A stretch of 64,000 nucleotides of DNA, from positions 4,712,001 through 4,776,000 of the forward strand of contig NZ_CP010310.2 of NCBI RefSeq assembly GCF_000815105.2. The letters are read 5' to 3'. Source of the stretch: Pandoraea pulmonicola (lineage in GTDB: Bacteria; Pseudomonadota; Gammaproteobacteria; Burkholderiales; Burkholderiaceae). The notes beneath the pieces are model-generated. The model was not told the DNA's origin. It saw only the letters and a program-made list of their open reading frames with translations, and did not search any database. Below are positions 42,670 through 52,067 of the stretch, one piece after another; the stretch's first letter is position 1, and every line of letters begins with the position of its first letter. The translations under genes were made by a program, and so were the position numbers.

Positions 42670-44586
42670 TTACTTCTTGTCGGTGACGTCCTTCACCTCG
42701 GCGTCGACGACGTTGTCGTCATGCGGCTTGGCTTGCTCGGCGCCAGCGGCGCCGGCTTGCGCCTGCATGTCGGCATACATCTTCTCGCCGAGCTTCTGGC
42801 TTGCCGTACCCAGCGCTTCGACCTTGGCGTCGATGTCCGCCTTGTCCGAACCGCGCAGGGCGCCTTCGAGCGCCGTGATGGCCGATTCGATGGCTTCCTT
42901 CTCCGACGCTTCGATCTTGTCGCCGTACTCGGTCAGCGCCTTGCGGGTGCTGTGCACGAGCGCGTCGCCCTGGTTGCGGGCATCGGCCAGCTCACGCGCC
43001 TTCTTGTCTTCCTCGGCGTTGAGCTCGGCGTCCTTCACCATCTTTTCGATCTCGGCATCCGAAAGACCCGAGTTCGCCTTGATGGTGATCTTGTTTTCCT
43101 TGCCCGTCGCCTTGTCCTTCGCACCCACGTGCAGAATACCGTTGGCGTCGATGTCGAAGGTCACTTCGATCTGCGGCGTGCCGCGTGCTGCCGGCGGAAT
43201 GCCTTCGAGGTTGAACTCGCCCAGCGACTTGTTGCCGGCGGCCATCTCGCGCTCGCCCTGATACACCTTGATCGTCACGGCCGGCTGGTTGTCGTCGGCC
43301 GTCGAGAACACCTGCGAGTGCTTCGTCGGGATCGTGGTGTTCTTCGTGATCATCTTCGTCATCACGCCGCCCAGCGTTTCGATACCGAGCGAGAGCGGGG
43401 TCACGTCGAGCAGCAGCACGTCCTTGCGGTCGCCCGAGAGCACCGAGCCCTGAATCGAGGCACCGGCCGCCACGGCTTCGTCCGGGTTCACATCCTTGCG
43501 CGGATCCTTGCCGAAGAACTCCTTGACCTTCTCCTGCACCTTCGGCATGCGCGTCATGCCGCCGACCAGGATCACGTCGTCGATGTCGCTCACCTTCACG
43601 CCGGCATCCTTGATGGCCAGACGGCAGGGCTCGATCGTACGCTCGATCAGGTCTTCGACCAGGGCTTCGAGCTTGGCGCGCGTGACCTTCAGGTTCAAGT
43701 GCTTCGGACCCGATGCATCGGCCGTGATGTACGGCAGGTTGATTTCGGTCTGCTGGCTCGACGACAGTTCGATCTTCGCCTTTTCCGCGGCTTCCTTCAG
43801 GCGCTGCAGCGCGAGCACGTCCTTCGACAGATCGACGCCCTGTTCCTTCTTGAACTCGCCGATGATGTAGTCGATGATGCGCTGATCGAAGTCTTCGCCG
43901 CCCAGGAACGTGTCGCCGTTGGTCGACAGCACTTCGAACTGGTGTTCGCCGTCCACATCCGCGATTTCGATGATCGAGATGTCGAACGTGCCGCCACCCA
44001 GGTCATACACCGCGATCTTGCGGTCGCCGCCTTCCTTCTTGTCCAGACCGAAAGCCAGTGCGGCAGCGGTCGGCTCGTTGATGATGCGCTTGACTTCCAG
44101 ACCGGCGATGCGGCCGGCGTCCTTCGTGGCCTGACGCTGGCTGTCGTTGAAGTAGGCCGGCACCGTGATCACGGCTTCCGTGACCGGCTCGCCCAGGTAG
44201 TCCTCGGCGGTCTTCTTCATCTTGCGCAGCACTTCGGCGGAAATCTGCGGCGGGGCCAGCTTCTGGTCGCGCGCTTCCACCCAGGCGTCGCCGTTGTCGG
44301 CCTTGACGATCTTGTACGGCATCAGGCCGATGTCCTTCTGCACTTCCTTTTCTTCGAAGCGGCGGCCGATCAGGCGCTTGACGGCGTACAGCGTGTTTTT
44401 CGGATTGGTCACCGCCTGGCGCTTCGCCGGGGCGCCGACGAGAATCTCGCCGTCGTCCATGTAAGCGATGATCGACGGCGTGGTGCGTGCACCTTCCGCG
44501 TTTTCGATGATCTTGACCTGGTTGCCTTCCATCACGGCAACGCACGAGTTGGTGGTGCCCAAGTCAATACCGATGATTTTGCCCAT
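42670..44586 (-). CDS. dnaK: Chaperone DnaK (Hsp70)
   Basis: The 638-residue Hsp70 has [21 protein letters not shown] at the start (given here only as recognition of the phosphate-1 region GIDLGTTNS), the [20 protein letters not shown] segment, [17 protein letters not shown] [13 protein letters not shown] and [11 protein letters not shown] motifs of the ATPase domain. The hydrophobic linker and a substrate-binding domain ending with a lid follow; the C-terminus carries a charged [11 protein letters not shown] in place of the E. coli EEVKDKK. A good sigma-32 promoter lies 74 bases upstream. It works with GrpE and DnaJ, encoded in the same operon. Confidence 0.98.
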   Translation of the reverse strand: MGKIIGIDLGTTNSCVAVMEGNQVKIIENAEGARTTPSIIAYMDDGEILVGAPAKRQAVTNPKNTLYAVKRLIGRRFEEKEVQKDIGLMPYKIVKADNGDAWVEARDQKLAPPQISAEVLRKMKKTAEDYLGEPVTEAVITVPAYFNDSQRQATKDAGRIAGLEVKRIINEPTAAALAFGLDKKEGGDRKIAVYDLGGGTFDISIIEIADVDGEHQFEVLSTNGDTFLGGEDFDQRIIDYIIGEFKKEQGVDLSKDVLALQRLKEAAEKAKIELSSSQQTEINLPYITADASGPKHLNLKVTRAKLEALVEDLIERTIEPCRLAIKDAGVKVSDIDDVILVGGMTRMPKVQEKVKEFFGKDPRKDVNPDEAVAAGASIQGSVLSGDRKDVLLLDVTPLSLGIETLGGVMTKMITKNTTIPTKHSQVFSTADDNQPAVTIKVYQGEREMAAGNKSLGEFNLEGIPPAARGTPQIEVTFDIDANGILHVGAKDKATGKENKITIKANSGLSDAEIEKMVKDAELNAEEDKKARELADARNQGDALVHSTRKALTEYGDKIEASEKEAIESAITALEGALRGSDKADIDAKVEALGTASQKLGEKMYADMQAQAGAAGAEQAKPHDDNVVDAEVKDVTDKK

Positions 44587-44659
44587 ATGAATTTCTCCTA
44601 GCGTCCTTTGCGTCTTTCTATCGGGCTCAACGCCCGGTCAATTCGTTGATCTGCACGAC

Positions 44660-44687
44660 ATATGGGTGCAGCGCGGTGCATTTCAAG
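44660..44687 (-). promoter_or_regulatory. Sigma-32 heat-shock promoter of dnaK
   Basis: CTTGAAA (44681-44687) and ACCCATAT (44660-44667), 13 bases apart on the minus strand, match the E. coli sigma-32 consensus CTTGAAA-N11-16-CCCCATnT at all but one base. Predicted transcript start is about 65 bases before dnaK. The -35 overlaps the end of the thioredoxin-like gene. Confidence 0.8.
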
Positions 44688-45111
44688 CCCCTTTTTGCAA
44701 CCCGGTTTTACCGCCCGCCGCCGCGATCTTCCCGCGTGCGGCGGCCACCGCCAGCCGGAACTGGGGCAGGCCATGCCAGCCGGTCGCCCGGCCCAGCGTC
44801 TTCCCCTCACGGAAAAAGACGAAGGTGGGCACACCGTGCAGCCCGAAGCGCTTGCCCAGCGCCATATCGGCATACACGTTGGCGTGGAACCAGCACAGCC
44901 CGAGCGCCGCGATGGCGTCGCGCTGCGCGAGCATGGTCTTCTTGGCGACTTCGCAATTGAAGCAATCGACGCCCCAGAAAAACACGACGGCGAGCGCATC
45001 GCCCGCCTCGCGCAAGCCCTCGTCGAACGTGGCCGACGTAAGTTCGCGCATCGAAAACGCCTCGAATGCCGTGCCGTCCACACCCGCCACTCCCGGAAGA
45101 TCGGCTGCCAT
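44683..45111 (-). CDS. Thioredoxin-like protein between grpE and dnaK
   Basis: A 142-residue single-domain thioredoxin fold, with the redox-active pair Cys50-Cys53 in FFWGVDCFNCEVAKK and the cis-proline loop LHGVPTFVFFREG. The active site CFNC differs from the WCGPC of thioredoxin itself. There is no signal peptide, so it is cytoplasmic. I start at ATG 45111, with GGGAG upstream; a TTG at 45237 would add 42 low-complexity residues. Its place inside a heat-shock operon is conserved in Burkholderiales, as I recall, suggesting a redox role during protein stress, but the partner is unknown. Confidence 0.82.
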   Translation of the reverse strand: MAADLPGVAGVDGTAFEAFSMRELTSATFDEGLREAGDALAVVFFWGVDCFNCEVAKKTMLAQRDAIAALGLCWFHANVYADMALGKRFGLHGVPTFVFFREGKTLGRATGWHGLPQFRLAVAAARGKIAAAGGKTGLQKGA

Positions 45112-45292
45112 GTTCGCTGCTCCCGTGCCCGCGCCGACGGCGCCCGTCCTTCTTTCCCTGGCAGCCTCCCGGCCATCCTGCCTGCCGGGCCCATCGGATG
45201 CGGCCTGTTCTGCCTGACTTTCCGTCGGACGCCGCAAAGCTTGCCATCATGTCATGCATGACAAGCGACAAGCGGCGGCCGACGGCGCCTGA

Positions 45293-45838
45293 TTACTTGG
45301 CCGCGGCGACGGTCACGAGGGCCGGGCGCAGCACGCGGTCGGCGATCAGGTAACCCTTTTGCAGCACGGTCACGACGGTGTTCGGCTCCTGCTCGGCCGG
45401 GACCATCGAGATGGCCTGATGCTGATGCGGGTCGAATTTCGCGCCGGCCGGGTCGATGACCTTCACCTTGCCGCGCTCGAGTGCCTGCACGAGCTGACGC
45501 AGGGTCAGCGCCACGCCTTCCTGCAACTTCGCCACGTCGCCGCTCTTGTCGGCGGCCGCGGCTTCCAGGCTGTCCATTACCGGCAGCAGGCCTTCGGCGA
45601 AACTCTCGACGGCGAATTTACGGGCCTTGGCCACGTCCTCTTCCGCACGACGGCGGATATTCTCCACTTCGGCGCGCGCGCGCAGCAACTGGTCGCGGAA
45701 ATCCGCCGCTTCGGCCTGTGCCGCCAGAAGTTGCGCCTCGACCGAGGGCAGCGCGTCGTTCGCGCCCGCAGCATCGGTCGGGGCCGCGTCGGCCTGGGAC
45801 GGAATCGGCTGATCGGGGGTGTTTTGCTGTTCAGTCAT
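45293..45838 (-). CDS. grpE: Nucleotide exchange factor GrpE
   Basis: GrpE speeds ADP release from DnaK. The 181-residue protein has a disordered acidic N-terminus, the long coiled-coil helix (about 35-75: [35 protein letters not shown]) and the C-terminal beta domain with [39 protein letters not shown], the family signature. Start and length are typical. It heads the minus-strand operon grpE-thioredoxin-dnaK-dnaJ-pabBC and has its own sigma-32 promoter about 70 bases upstream. Confidence 0.97.
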   Translation of the reverse strand: MTEQQNTPDQPIPSQADAAPTDAAGANDALPSVEAQLLAAQAEAADFRDQLLRARAEVENIRRRAEEDVAKARKFAVESFAEGLLPVMDSLEAAAADKSGDVAKLQEGVALTLRQLVQALERGKVKVIDPAGAKFDPHQHQAISMVPAEQEPNTVVTVLQKGYLIADRVLRPALVTVAAAK

Positions 45839-45908
45839 GAGCTTGAGTCGTCAAAAGGTTCTTGCAGCGCACCAAGACGATGCGCCGCCGGTTCAAATCC
45901 CTTTGGAA

Positions 45909-45935
45909 AGTAGGGGCGTTCACACCGATTTCAAG
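45909..45935 (-). promoter_or_regulatory. Sigma-32 heat-shock promoter of grpE
   Basis: A perfect CTTGAAA (45929-45935) is 12 bases from CCCCTACT (45909-45916) on the minus strand, closely matching the sigma-32 consensus. The predicted start lies about 62 bases before the grpE ATG. The rest of the gap to the small gene at 46135 holds only a hairpin. Confidence 0.8.
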
Positions 45936-46090
45936 AGCAGGCGGGCATTCTGTGCGCCAGGTCGGTGCGCGCGGCAGACCGGCAAATATCCGGTTACACG
46001 CGTTACGAGTCCTCTATTGTATCGGCCGTTGCTGCGACCTAACATGAAATACGGTCCGGTTGTTCTTGTGCCATGCCGGACCCGGCCGCT

Positions 46091-46112
46091 CGCCGGACAT
46101 CCCTGTCCGGCG
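46091..46112 (+). repeat. Perfect hairpin upstream of the small membrane-protein gene
   Basis: CGCCGGACA-TCCC-TGTCCGGCG has a 9-bp stem and a 4-base loop, 12 bases before the ribosome site of the small gene. No T run follows. Its right arm with flanks (CCTGTCCGGCGCAGT, 46102-46116) recurs exactly inside the small gene at 46200-46214. Confidence 0.5.
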
Positions 46113-46134
46113 CAGTGTTCTCTAGGAGCGCATC

Positions 46135-46323
46135 ATGAAGCTGCCACTGGCTGTTGTCTTCATCCTTGCGTTGGTGACGACGGTAACGATTACGATCTGC
46201 CTGTCCGGCGCAGTTACCCGACGCGACACCGAGTACGGTGGCGTGCGGGCTGTCCTGCATCGCTTCGTCGAAATGCCGGGTATGCCGGCACACTCGTCCA
46301 ATTCCGGAATTCCCTCGCACTGA
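46135..46323 (+). CDS. Small single-pass membrane protein of unknown function
   Basis: A 62-residue frame, MKLPLAVVFILALVTTVTITICL..., with one strongly hydrophobic helix (about 4-24) followed by a short polar tail with several Ser, His and Gly. AGGAG at 46124-46128 precedes the ATG at ideal spacing, which is the main reason to believe it is a gene. I do not recognise the family. It may be anchored in the inner membrane with the tail outside, or have a non-cleaved signal. It is divergent from grpE and converges on hslR. Confidence 0.55.
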   Translation: MKLPLAVVFILALVTTVTITICLSGAVTRRDTEYGGVRAVLHRFVEMPGMPAHSSNSGIPSH

Positions 46324-46369
46324 TCGCCCCGGGCCTCTGCAGCTTGCCACCCGTGCAGGCGTCCCGGTC

Positions 46370-46440
46370 GCCCCGTCCTCGCGGGGCTGGTCGTTTCCGC
46401 TCCCTCATGTGTCCGCCGCCGCGCCTCTCGCCGGCGGCGG
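46370..46440. terminator. Two GC-rich hairpins between the small gene and hslR
   Basis: GCCCCG-N6-CGGGGC (46370-46387) and CCGCCGCCG-N10-CGGCGGCGG (46413-46440) lie between the converging stops. Neither has a real T run, so they may only protect or weakly terminate the two transcripts. Confidence 0.35.
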
Positions 46441-46480
46441 CGTTCATTTCTGCGTCGGAAATGGGGGGATGGCGAAACGG

Positions 46481-46882
46481 CTATTCGCCGAGGCCGCCCA
46501 GGCGGCGGCGATCCCGCTTGGTCGGGCGGCCGTGCATCTGCGCGGCCGGCTCCTGAAAAAGATGGCGGCGCTCACGCTCTTCGGCGCGCGCGCGAATGCT
46601 TGTCTCCGTCTCTTCGTAGAGCGATTGCGCGACCGATGCCGGACCACGCACTTCCGCGATGGCCTTCACGCGGACTTCCCAGCGTGTGCTGCCGTTGTCC
46701 ACCGAGACGAGGTCGCCCGGACGGACGTCGCGCGCCGGTTTGACGCGAGCCTCGTTGCACAGGACGCGACCGCGGTCGACGGCCTGCGTGGCGAGCGAGC
46801 GTGTCTTGAAAAAGCGCGCGGCCCACAGCCACTTGTCGATGCGCGTGGCGGCCTGGGCGGAATCGTCGACCTTGACTGTCAT
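46481..46882 (-). CDS. hslR: Ribosome-associated heat-shock protein Hsp15 (S4 domain)
   Basis: Hsp15 binds stalled 50S subunits carrying nascent peptidyl-tRNA and helps to free them. The 133-residue protein has an N-terminal S4 RNA-binding domain, [45 protein letters not shown] (described by its key turn [15 protein letters not shown]), then a basic Arg-rich C-terminus ending [12 protein letters not shown], as in the family. Its ATG overlaps the hemH stop (ATGA), so it is coupled to hemH; no sigma-32 promoter is visible in front of that pair. Confidence 0.9.
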   Translation of the reverse strand: MTVKVDDSAQAATRIDKWLWAARFFKTRSLATQAVDRGRVLCNEARVKPARDVRPGDLVSVDNGSTRWEVRVKAIAEVRGPASVAQSLYEETETSIRARAEERERRHLFQEPAAQMHGRPTKRDRRRLGGLGE

Positions 46883-48054
46883 GCCCCGGCCCCCGGTTGG
46901 GTTTGGGCCGCTGTTGCCGCGGCCGCCACCGCTTCATCGAAGGCCGCGACCGCCGCCACCTGACGCTGCCGGGTCGAGGCCACGGCGGCTCCCGCCGCCT
47001 CGGCCGCCCCTTCGGGCGAGAGCACCGGCCAACCTTGCAGATGGCGTGCCGCAATCTCGCCCAGCGCGGTGATCCACGCGCTCGCACCGTTCAGGCAAGG
47101 AATGAAATGGAACGCCTTGCCACCAGCGGACAGGTAGGCGTGGCGGCCTTCCATATTGATTTCTTCGAGCGTCTCGAGGCAGTCGGACGTGAAACCCGGA
47201 CAGAACACGTCGACGCGAGGCGTCCCGCCCCGGCCCAGCTCCTCGAGCGTCGGCGCGGTGTACGGCTGAAGCCATTCGGCCTTGCCGAAGCGCGACTGAA
47301 ACGTAAGCCGGCAAGTCGTCTCGTCTAGGCCGAGCGCGGCGCCCAGCAAACGGGCCGTGCGCACGCATTGGTCGTGATAGGGGTCGCCCAGATCGAGCGT
47401 GCGGCGCGGCACGCCGTGAAAGCTCAACAGCAGGCGCTCGCCCGCCGCGAAGTCCGGGCGACCGTGCTGCTGCCAGTAACCCTCGACTTGCTGACGCAAC
47501 GCCTCGATATAGGCGGGGTGATCGTGATAATCGCGCACCGTGCGCACGTCCGGCTGGTTGCGCAGGCGGCCGAGCACGCGGAATACGGCATCGCTGGCGG
47601 TGGCCGTCGTGCTGCTCGAATACTGCGGATAGAGTGGCAGGACGAGAATCCGCTCCACGCCGTTCTGGCGCAGTGCGCGAATCCGATCGGGAATCGACGG
47701 GTTGCCGTAGCGCATGGCGTAGTCGACCACGACGTCGTAGTCGTTCGCATGCAGCAGCGCGCGCAACGCGTTCGTCTGATATTCGGTGTTGACCTTGAGG
47801 GGCGAGCCCTCACGCGTCCACACCGTTGCGTACTTTTGCGCGGACTGACGCGAGCGCAACGGCAGAATCACCAGACGAAGCAGCGGTTGCCACACCAGCG
47901 GCGGGATTTCCACGACGCGCGGGTCCGACAGAAACTCGCGCAGGTAGCGGCGCACGGCGGCAGGACGCGGCTCGTCCGGTGTGCCGAGGTTGATCAACAG
48001 AACGGCCGTCTTGCCGGTCTGGCCATGCGAAATAGGTTCGGGATCGAAGCGCAT
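46879..48054 (-). CDS. hemH: Ferrochelatase
   Basis: HemH inserts Fe2+ into protoporphyrin IX, the last step of haem synthesis. The 391-residue protein has [11 protein letters not shown] near the start, the [17 protein letters not shown] substrate loop, metal-site His213 in LSFHGVP and Glu294 in the [10 protein letters not shown] signature. The last 40 residues form an Ala/Gln-rich tail beyond the catalytic domain. The start is ATG with no Shine-Dalgarno sequence, but a weak TAAAGT 7 bases upstream. It overlaps hslR by four bases. Confidence 0.95.
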   Translation of the reverse strand: MRFDPEPISHGQTGKTAVLLINLGTPDEPRPAAVRRYLREFLSDPRVVEIPPLVWQPLLRLVILPLRSRQSAQKYATVWTREGSPLKVNTEYQTNALRALLHANDYDVVVDYAMRYGNPSIPDRIRALRQNGVERILVLPLYPQYSSSTTATASDAVFRVLGRLRNQPDVRTVRDYHDHPAYIEALRQQVEGYWQQHGRPDFAAGERLLLSFHGVPRRTLDLGDPYHDQCVRTARLLGAALGLDETTCRLTFQSRFGKAEWLQPYTAPTLEELGRGGTPRVDVFCPGFTSDCLETLEEINMEGRHAYLSAGGKAFHFIPCLNGASAWITALGEIAARHLQGWPVLSPEGAAEAAGAAVASTRQRQVAAVAAFDEAVAAAATAAQTQPGAGA

Positions 48055-48203
48055 GGAACGTACTTTACCGCAAACCCCGGGTAATCCCGGCGGCGGTTTG
48101 GCGCAGGCGCCGGATGCGCCCCGACCCGAGAGGTTCCCGCCATCGCCGTGCTCGCAACCAGGAGACGGCGGGAATGAGGCCGGCCGCGCTTCACGACGGC
48201 GTG

Positions 48204-50675
48204 TCAGCCGTGCGCATGCTCGTCTTTGTGCGACGGCCGGTGCTCGGCGGCCGGATGGTCGTCATGCGCCGGCGCACGTGCGCCCTCCGGCCGATTCTCC
48301 CGAGGCGCCGGCTGCGGGTGCGGACGCTCCTGCGGCGGCGGATGCGGGGCGGCCTGCGGTTCCGGGCGGGGCTGCGTGCGCTCGGGCGGCGGTTGCAGTT
48401 GCGGCCGCACCTGCGGCGTCGGCTGCCCTTGCGGCACAAAGGGTTCGGGGCGCGACTGCCACTGCTGCGGACGACGCCCGGGCTCCGCTTCGGTCGGCGT
48501 GTTCGGCGCCGGACGCTGCGGCGTCGCAGCGCCGCGTGCCTCGGCGGCTCCCCCCGGCGATTGTGTCGATTGGCGGCGCATCTGCATGTCGCGCTGTGCG
48601 GCGTCGTGCCCCGGTTGCTGCACGCCCTGCGGCACTTCGCCGCGTATTGAGGGTTGCGAGGGTTGCGCCGGGACAGCGCCTCCCGGTGGATGCGGCACCC
48701 CGCGTGCCGGCTCCTGTGCCTGCTGCCCGACCTGTCCCGGGCGATTCCGATCGAAACCCTGACGCACAGCGCCCGGCTGCCCCGGTACACCAGGCGCGCC
48801 CGGCTCTCCGGGAACGCCTGGTGCGCCGGGTAGGCCCGGGACGCCTGGATGGCCGGGGGCCCCCGGTTGGCCCGGCACTCCGGGGGCGCCATGCGCGGGC
48901 GGCATGGCCCCTGTCGGCGGCAAACCGCCGTGGGCGGGCGCCGCGCCGGCGGGCCCCAGGGCGGGCTGCGCGGGCGTGGGCGTCGTTGCACGGTTTGCAC
49001 CGGTCGCCCCGTTTGTCGCATTGACCCCATTTGTCCCATTGATCCCTATCGGCGCACCCACCGGGCCGCGGGTACTGACCACGGTCACGCGAGGTTGCAC
49101 GCGGGACTGCAAACTGCCGTTTCCGGCGTTGGCCGGGCCCGCGGGATGGCTCCGCCCTCCCTGTCCCGCGTTCGGACCGAACGCCAACGGCGCGCCGCCA
49201 GCGTTGGGAACGGCGTGCAGGGTGCTCGTCAACTCGCGCGACGTCATCGCACGAACCGCCGGCGCGCGCGTCGCGAGCACCTGACGGTTGAACACCCCGG
49301 CCGGCGGCGTCCCGGCGGCCGGACGGCTATTGCCGACGAGGCTTTGCCGCACCGGCGCCACGCCCGGGGTATTGGCCACACGCCAGGCCTGGCCGGAACG
49401 CGGCGCGGCCAGCGCCACCGGCGCGCCCACCGGACGCCCCTGCACGAACGCCTGTGCCGGCATCGTCGACACCGCGCCGCGCACGTTCCGATTCACGTAC
49501 ATGTTATTGACGTTGATGTTGGTGATATTGGTGGTGTTGGTCGTTTTGATTACCGTCGAGCGATTGATGTTGGTGATGTACGTCGAACTGGCGTGATAGG
49601 CAGGGCGGTACGGATCGTGCGGGCCGAGTGCGAACCAGGCGAGACCGACGCCGCCCGCCGCGAACGACACACCCCACGCGTTGCCGCCGCCGCTGCCCCC
49701 CACCCAGCCGACCAGCGCCGGCGCGTAGACCGGGCGAACCGCGACCGGCCCCGGCACCCAACACCAGCGCGCGTCCACATAGGCCCAGCGGCCGTAGTGA
49801 TACGGCGCGAAGCCCCACGGCGCTTCGTCGACCCACGTCCAACCCCACGGGTCGACCCAGACCCAGTGCCCCGTGCGATACGGCGCCCAGCCCGAAGGGA
49901 CGTTCGATGGCACCCACACGGCACCGTAGCTCGCGGTTTCCTGCCATTCGCCGTAGTCGTCCAGGCTTTCGAAGCCGGTCATGTCGCGCGGCACGTAGCG
50001 CGCGGAGACGGACGCGTCTTCCCTGGCATCGCGCTCGCGCACCCATTGATCGAAGGCGTCCGCGACCAGCGGGCCAGTCGGCTGCTGCGTCAAATTCTGG
50101 CCAACGAAGGCCACGCGCTGCCCCTGCTGCAACGGCACCGACGCGCCCTGCCCGTACGCCGTGCCGGCCCCACGCCAGACGCTGACCGTCGTCACGCCGT
50201 TCGGATCGACGTCGACGCGGTACTCGCCAGCCTGTTGCGGCACGAACGCCAGGTTCGGCGTATCGATCTCGTAAGGTTGATTCGGGTCGTAGCCGCGAAG
50301 ACGCACGCCGAGCGTGCCCTGCGTTACGTTCAGTTGCACATTCTGATCGGTGACGGCCGACAGCGCGACGCTGGTGGAAGCGCCAATGCGCACGGCCGTG
50401 CCGCCCACGTGCATTTCCGCGCTGCTGTTGCGGTCGACCCAGACGGCGTCGCCGGTGGTAAGCGGCCGGTTGCGGTTGGCATAGCGCCAGTCGCTGGTGC
50501 CTGCCGGGGCGTAAGTCACGGTGCCAGCGAATTCGTTCAGGCGGGCGACCCGCCCAGGGGGATCGGCGCTCTGTGCCTGCGCAAACGCCGGGATGCCGGC
50601 CGCGCCCATCGCACCCAGCGCAAGCCCAACGCCTAGATAGCGAACCATCGTCCGCCAGGAAATGAGGGGTTTCAT
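48204..50675 (-). CDS. Exported FecR/DUF6600-type protein with collagen-like and proline-rich regions
   Basis: An 823-residue secreted or surface protein. A signal peptide ends near FAQAQS (about residue 35). Residues 45-150 resemble a FecR-type domain ([19 protein letters not shown]...[27 protein letters not shown]). Residues 225-330 are Trp/Tyr-rich ([24 protein letters not shown], then [13 protein letters not shown]), the DUF6600 type. Then come an Asn/Thr-rich ITNINxNN stretch, 13 Gly-X-Pro triplets at 596-634 and a Pro/Gln/His/Arg-rich tail. GGAG lies 5 bases before ATG 50675. Function is unknown; the architecture suggests a cell-envelope or matrix protein. It follows hrcA on the same strand. 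Confidence 0.8.
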   Translation of the reverse strand: MKPLISWRTMVRYLGVGLALGAMGAAGIPAFAQAQSADPPGRVARLNEFAGTVTYAPAGTSDWRYANRNRPLTTGDAVWVDRNSSAEMHVGGTAVRIGASTSVALSAVTDQNVQLNVTQGTLGVRLRGYDPNQPYEIDTPNLAFVPQQAGEYRVDVDPNGVTTVSVWRGAGTAYGQGASVPLQQGQRVAFVGQNLTQQPTGPLVADAFDQWVRERDAREDASVSARYVPRDMTGFESLDDYGEWQETASYGAVWVPSNVPSGWAPYRTGHWVWVDPWGWTWVDEAPWGFAPYHYGRWAYVDARWCWVPGPVAVRPVYAPALVGWVGGSGGGNAWGVSFAAGGVGLAWFALGPHDPYRPAYHASSTYITNINRSTVIKTTNTTNITNINVNNMYVNRNVRGAVSTMPAQAFVQGRPVGAPVALAAPRSGQAWRVANTPGVAPVRQSLVGNSRPAAGTPPAGVFNRQVLATRAPAVRAMTSRELTSTLHAVPNAGGAPLAFGPNAGQGGRSHPAGPANAGNGSLQSRVQPRVTVVSTRGPVGAPIGINGTNGVNATNGATGANRATTPTPAQPALGPAGAAPAHGGLPPTGAMPPAHGAPGVPGQPGAPGHPGVPGLPGAPGVPGEPGAPGVPGQPGAVRQGFDRNRPGQVGQQAQEPARGVPHPPGGAVPAQPSQPSIRGEVPQGVQQPGHDAAQRDMQMRRQSTQSPGGAAEARGAATPQRPAPNTPTEAEPGRRPQQWQSRPEPFVPQGQPTPQVRPQLQPPPERTQPRPEPQAAPHPPPQERPHPQPAPRENRPEGARAPAHDDHPAAEHRPSHKDEHAHG
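48774..48890 (-). repeat. Collagen-like Gly-X-Pro repeat region
   Basis: Thirteen consecutive triplets, all with Pro in the third position ([21 protein letters not shown] and so on). The underlying DNA is a degenerate 9-base repeat and could expand or contract by slippage. Confidence 0.85.
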
Positions 50676-50921
50676 AAACACTCCGGGCCGTTCGGCCAAA
50701 CGCGCCGTACGTTGTCAGAGCGCGTCATTTCGTTATTCCGTCCGAATCCTTCGGCGGGCGCCGCCGCGTCGAGCACCACCTCGAACCCGCGATCCGGCTC
50801 ACCACAAGTGACACTTCGAGCCTAAGCCTGCCGTGTGTGACAGCGTGTAAAGGAGTGCTACGGGGATGTAACCGACGGAAAGCCGGCGAGCGTCGCCATG
50901 CCGGCCCCCGGTCACGGCGTC

Positions 50922-51950
50922 TCAGTGCTGGCTGAGCGCGTGCGACAGGAGTTTGGCCGTGATGTCGACGATCGGGATCACGCGCTCGTAGGCCATGCGC
51001 GTCGGGCCGATCACGCCGAGCGTGCCGACGACCTCGCCGTCGACTTCGTACGGCGCGGTGACGACCGTCATCTCCTCGATCGGCACGAGGCTGGACTCGC
51101 CCCCGATGAAGATCTGCACGCCCTCCGCACGGCTCGACACGTCGAGCAGTTGCAGCAGGCTCGTCTTGGACTCGAAGACGTCGAAGAGCTTGCGCAGCCG
51201 CTCCATGTTCGACGACAGATCCTCCACGCCCAGCAGGTTGCGCTCGCCGGAGATCAGTACGCTCTCGCGCGTGGTGTCGGCCATGGCGTCGCTGCCCGCC
51301 TCGACGGCGGCCTGCATCAGTGCGCTCATGTCGGTGCGCAGGGCATCGAGCTCGCCGCGCAAGAAAGCGCGGACATCGTCGAAACTCTGGCCGCCGAAGT
51401 GCGCGTTCAGATAGTTCGCCGCCTCGACCAGTTGCGCCGGGGAATAATCTTTTTCGGTCAGGATGATGCGATTCTGCACATCGCCTTCGGGCGTGACGAT
51501 GATCAGCAGCACCCGCTTGTCGGAAAGACGCAGGAATTCGATTTGCCGGAACGTCTGGCTGCGGCGCGGCGTCAGCACCACGCCCGCGAACTGCGACAGG
51601 TTCGAGAGCACCTGCGCGGCCGAGGCCACCAGTTGCTGCGGGCCGGCCGGCTGCAGGCGGTTCTGGACCTGGGAGGCCAGTTGATGCACGGCTTCTTCGA
51701 GCGGGCGCACCGAGAGCATGGTGTCCACGAACAGCCGGTAGCCCCGCGGCGTGGGCACGCGCCCGGCCGAGGTGTGCGGGCTGGCCACGAAACCGAGCGC
51801 CTCCAGATCGACCATCACGTTGCGGATGGTGGCCGGCGACAGGTCGAGTCCCGAGTAGCGGGAGAGCGTGCGCGAGCCGACCGGCTGGCCATCCGCGATG
51901 TACCGTTCGATCAGGGTTTTGAGGAGAGTCTGCGCACGTTGATCTAGCAT
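50922..51950 (-). CDS. hrcA: Heat-inducible transcription repressor HrcA
   Basis: HrcA represses class I heat-shock genes by binding CIRCE elements. The 342-residue protein has the N-terminal winged helix ([26 protein letters not shown]..., [18 protein letters not shown], about 1-70), the family signature [17 protein letters not shown] and a GAF-like C-terminal domain ending [29 protein letters not shown]. No CIRCE occurs in front of grpE, dnaK or hrcA here, so its targets (probably groESL) lie outside the window. It is divergent from nadK. TACAAT lies 7 bases before the ATG, and no Shine-Dalgarno sequence is seen. Confidence 0.96.
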   Translation of the reverse strand: MLDQRAQTLLKTLIERYIADGQPVGSRTLSRYSGLDLSPATIRNVMVDLEALGFVASPHTSAGRVPTPRGYRLFVDTMLSVRPLEEAVHQLASQVQNRLQPAGPQQLVASAAQVLSNLSQFAGVVLTPRRSQTFRQIEFLRLSDKRVLLIIVTPEGDVQNRIILTEKDYSPAQLVEAANYLNAHFGGQSFDDVRAFLRGELDALRTDMSALMQAAVEAGSDAMADTTRESVLISGERNLLGVEDLSSNMERLRKLFDVFESKTSLLQLLDVSSRAEGVQIFIGGESSLVPIEEMTVVTAPYEVDGEVVGTLGVIGPTRMAYERVIPIVDITAKLLSHALSQH

Positions 51951-51957
51951 GGCAAAA

Positions 51958-51963
51958 ATTGTA
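51958..51963 (-). promoter_or_regulatory. -10 element of hrcA, start-codon proximal
   Basis: Minus-strand TACAAT ends 7 bases before the hrcA ATG, predicting a transcript that begins at the start codon. No -35 is evident. Confidence 0.45.
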
Positions 51964-52055
51964 ACGCGAAATATGCGTACGCGGCGTGCGGCGTACTCGG
52001 GAGTGAACGCCGTGGTGTGGCGTGCTTGCCAATGGTTGCTGTCATCGACTTATGG

Positions 52056-52061
52056 TGTAAT
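52056..52061 (+). promoter_or_regulatory. -10-like element of nadK, start-codon proximal
   Basis: TGTAAT (5 of 6 to consensus) ends 6 bases before the nadK ATG. The intervening GGCGGC is not a ribosome site. Confidence 0.35.
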
Positions 52062-52067
52062 GGCGGC

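Noticed and set aside
45893-45903. GGTTCAAATCC resembling a tRNA T-arm
   Set aside because: The flanking bases do not form the 5-bp T stem, and no anticodon arm or acceptor stem can be built around it.
50853-50860. GAGTGCTA resembling one half of a CIRCE element near hrcA
   Set aside because: The complementary TTAGCACTC half at 9-base spacing is absent, and it lies downstream of hrcA.
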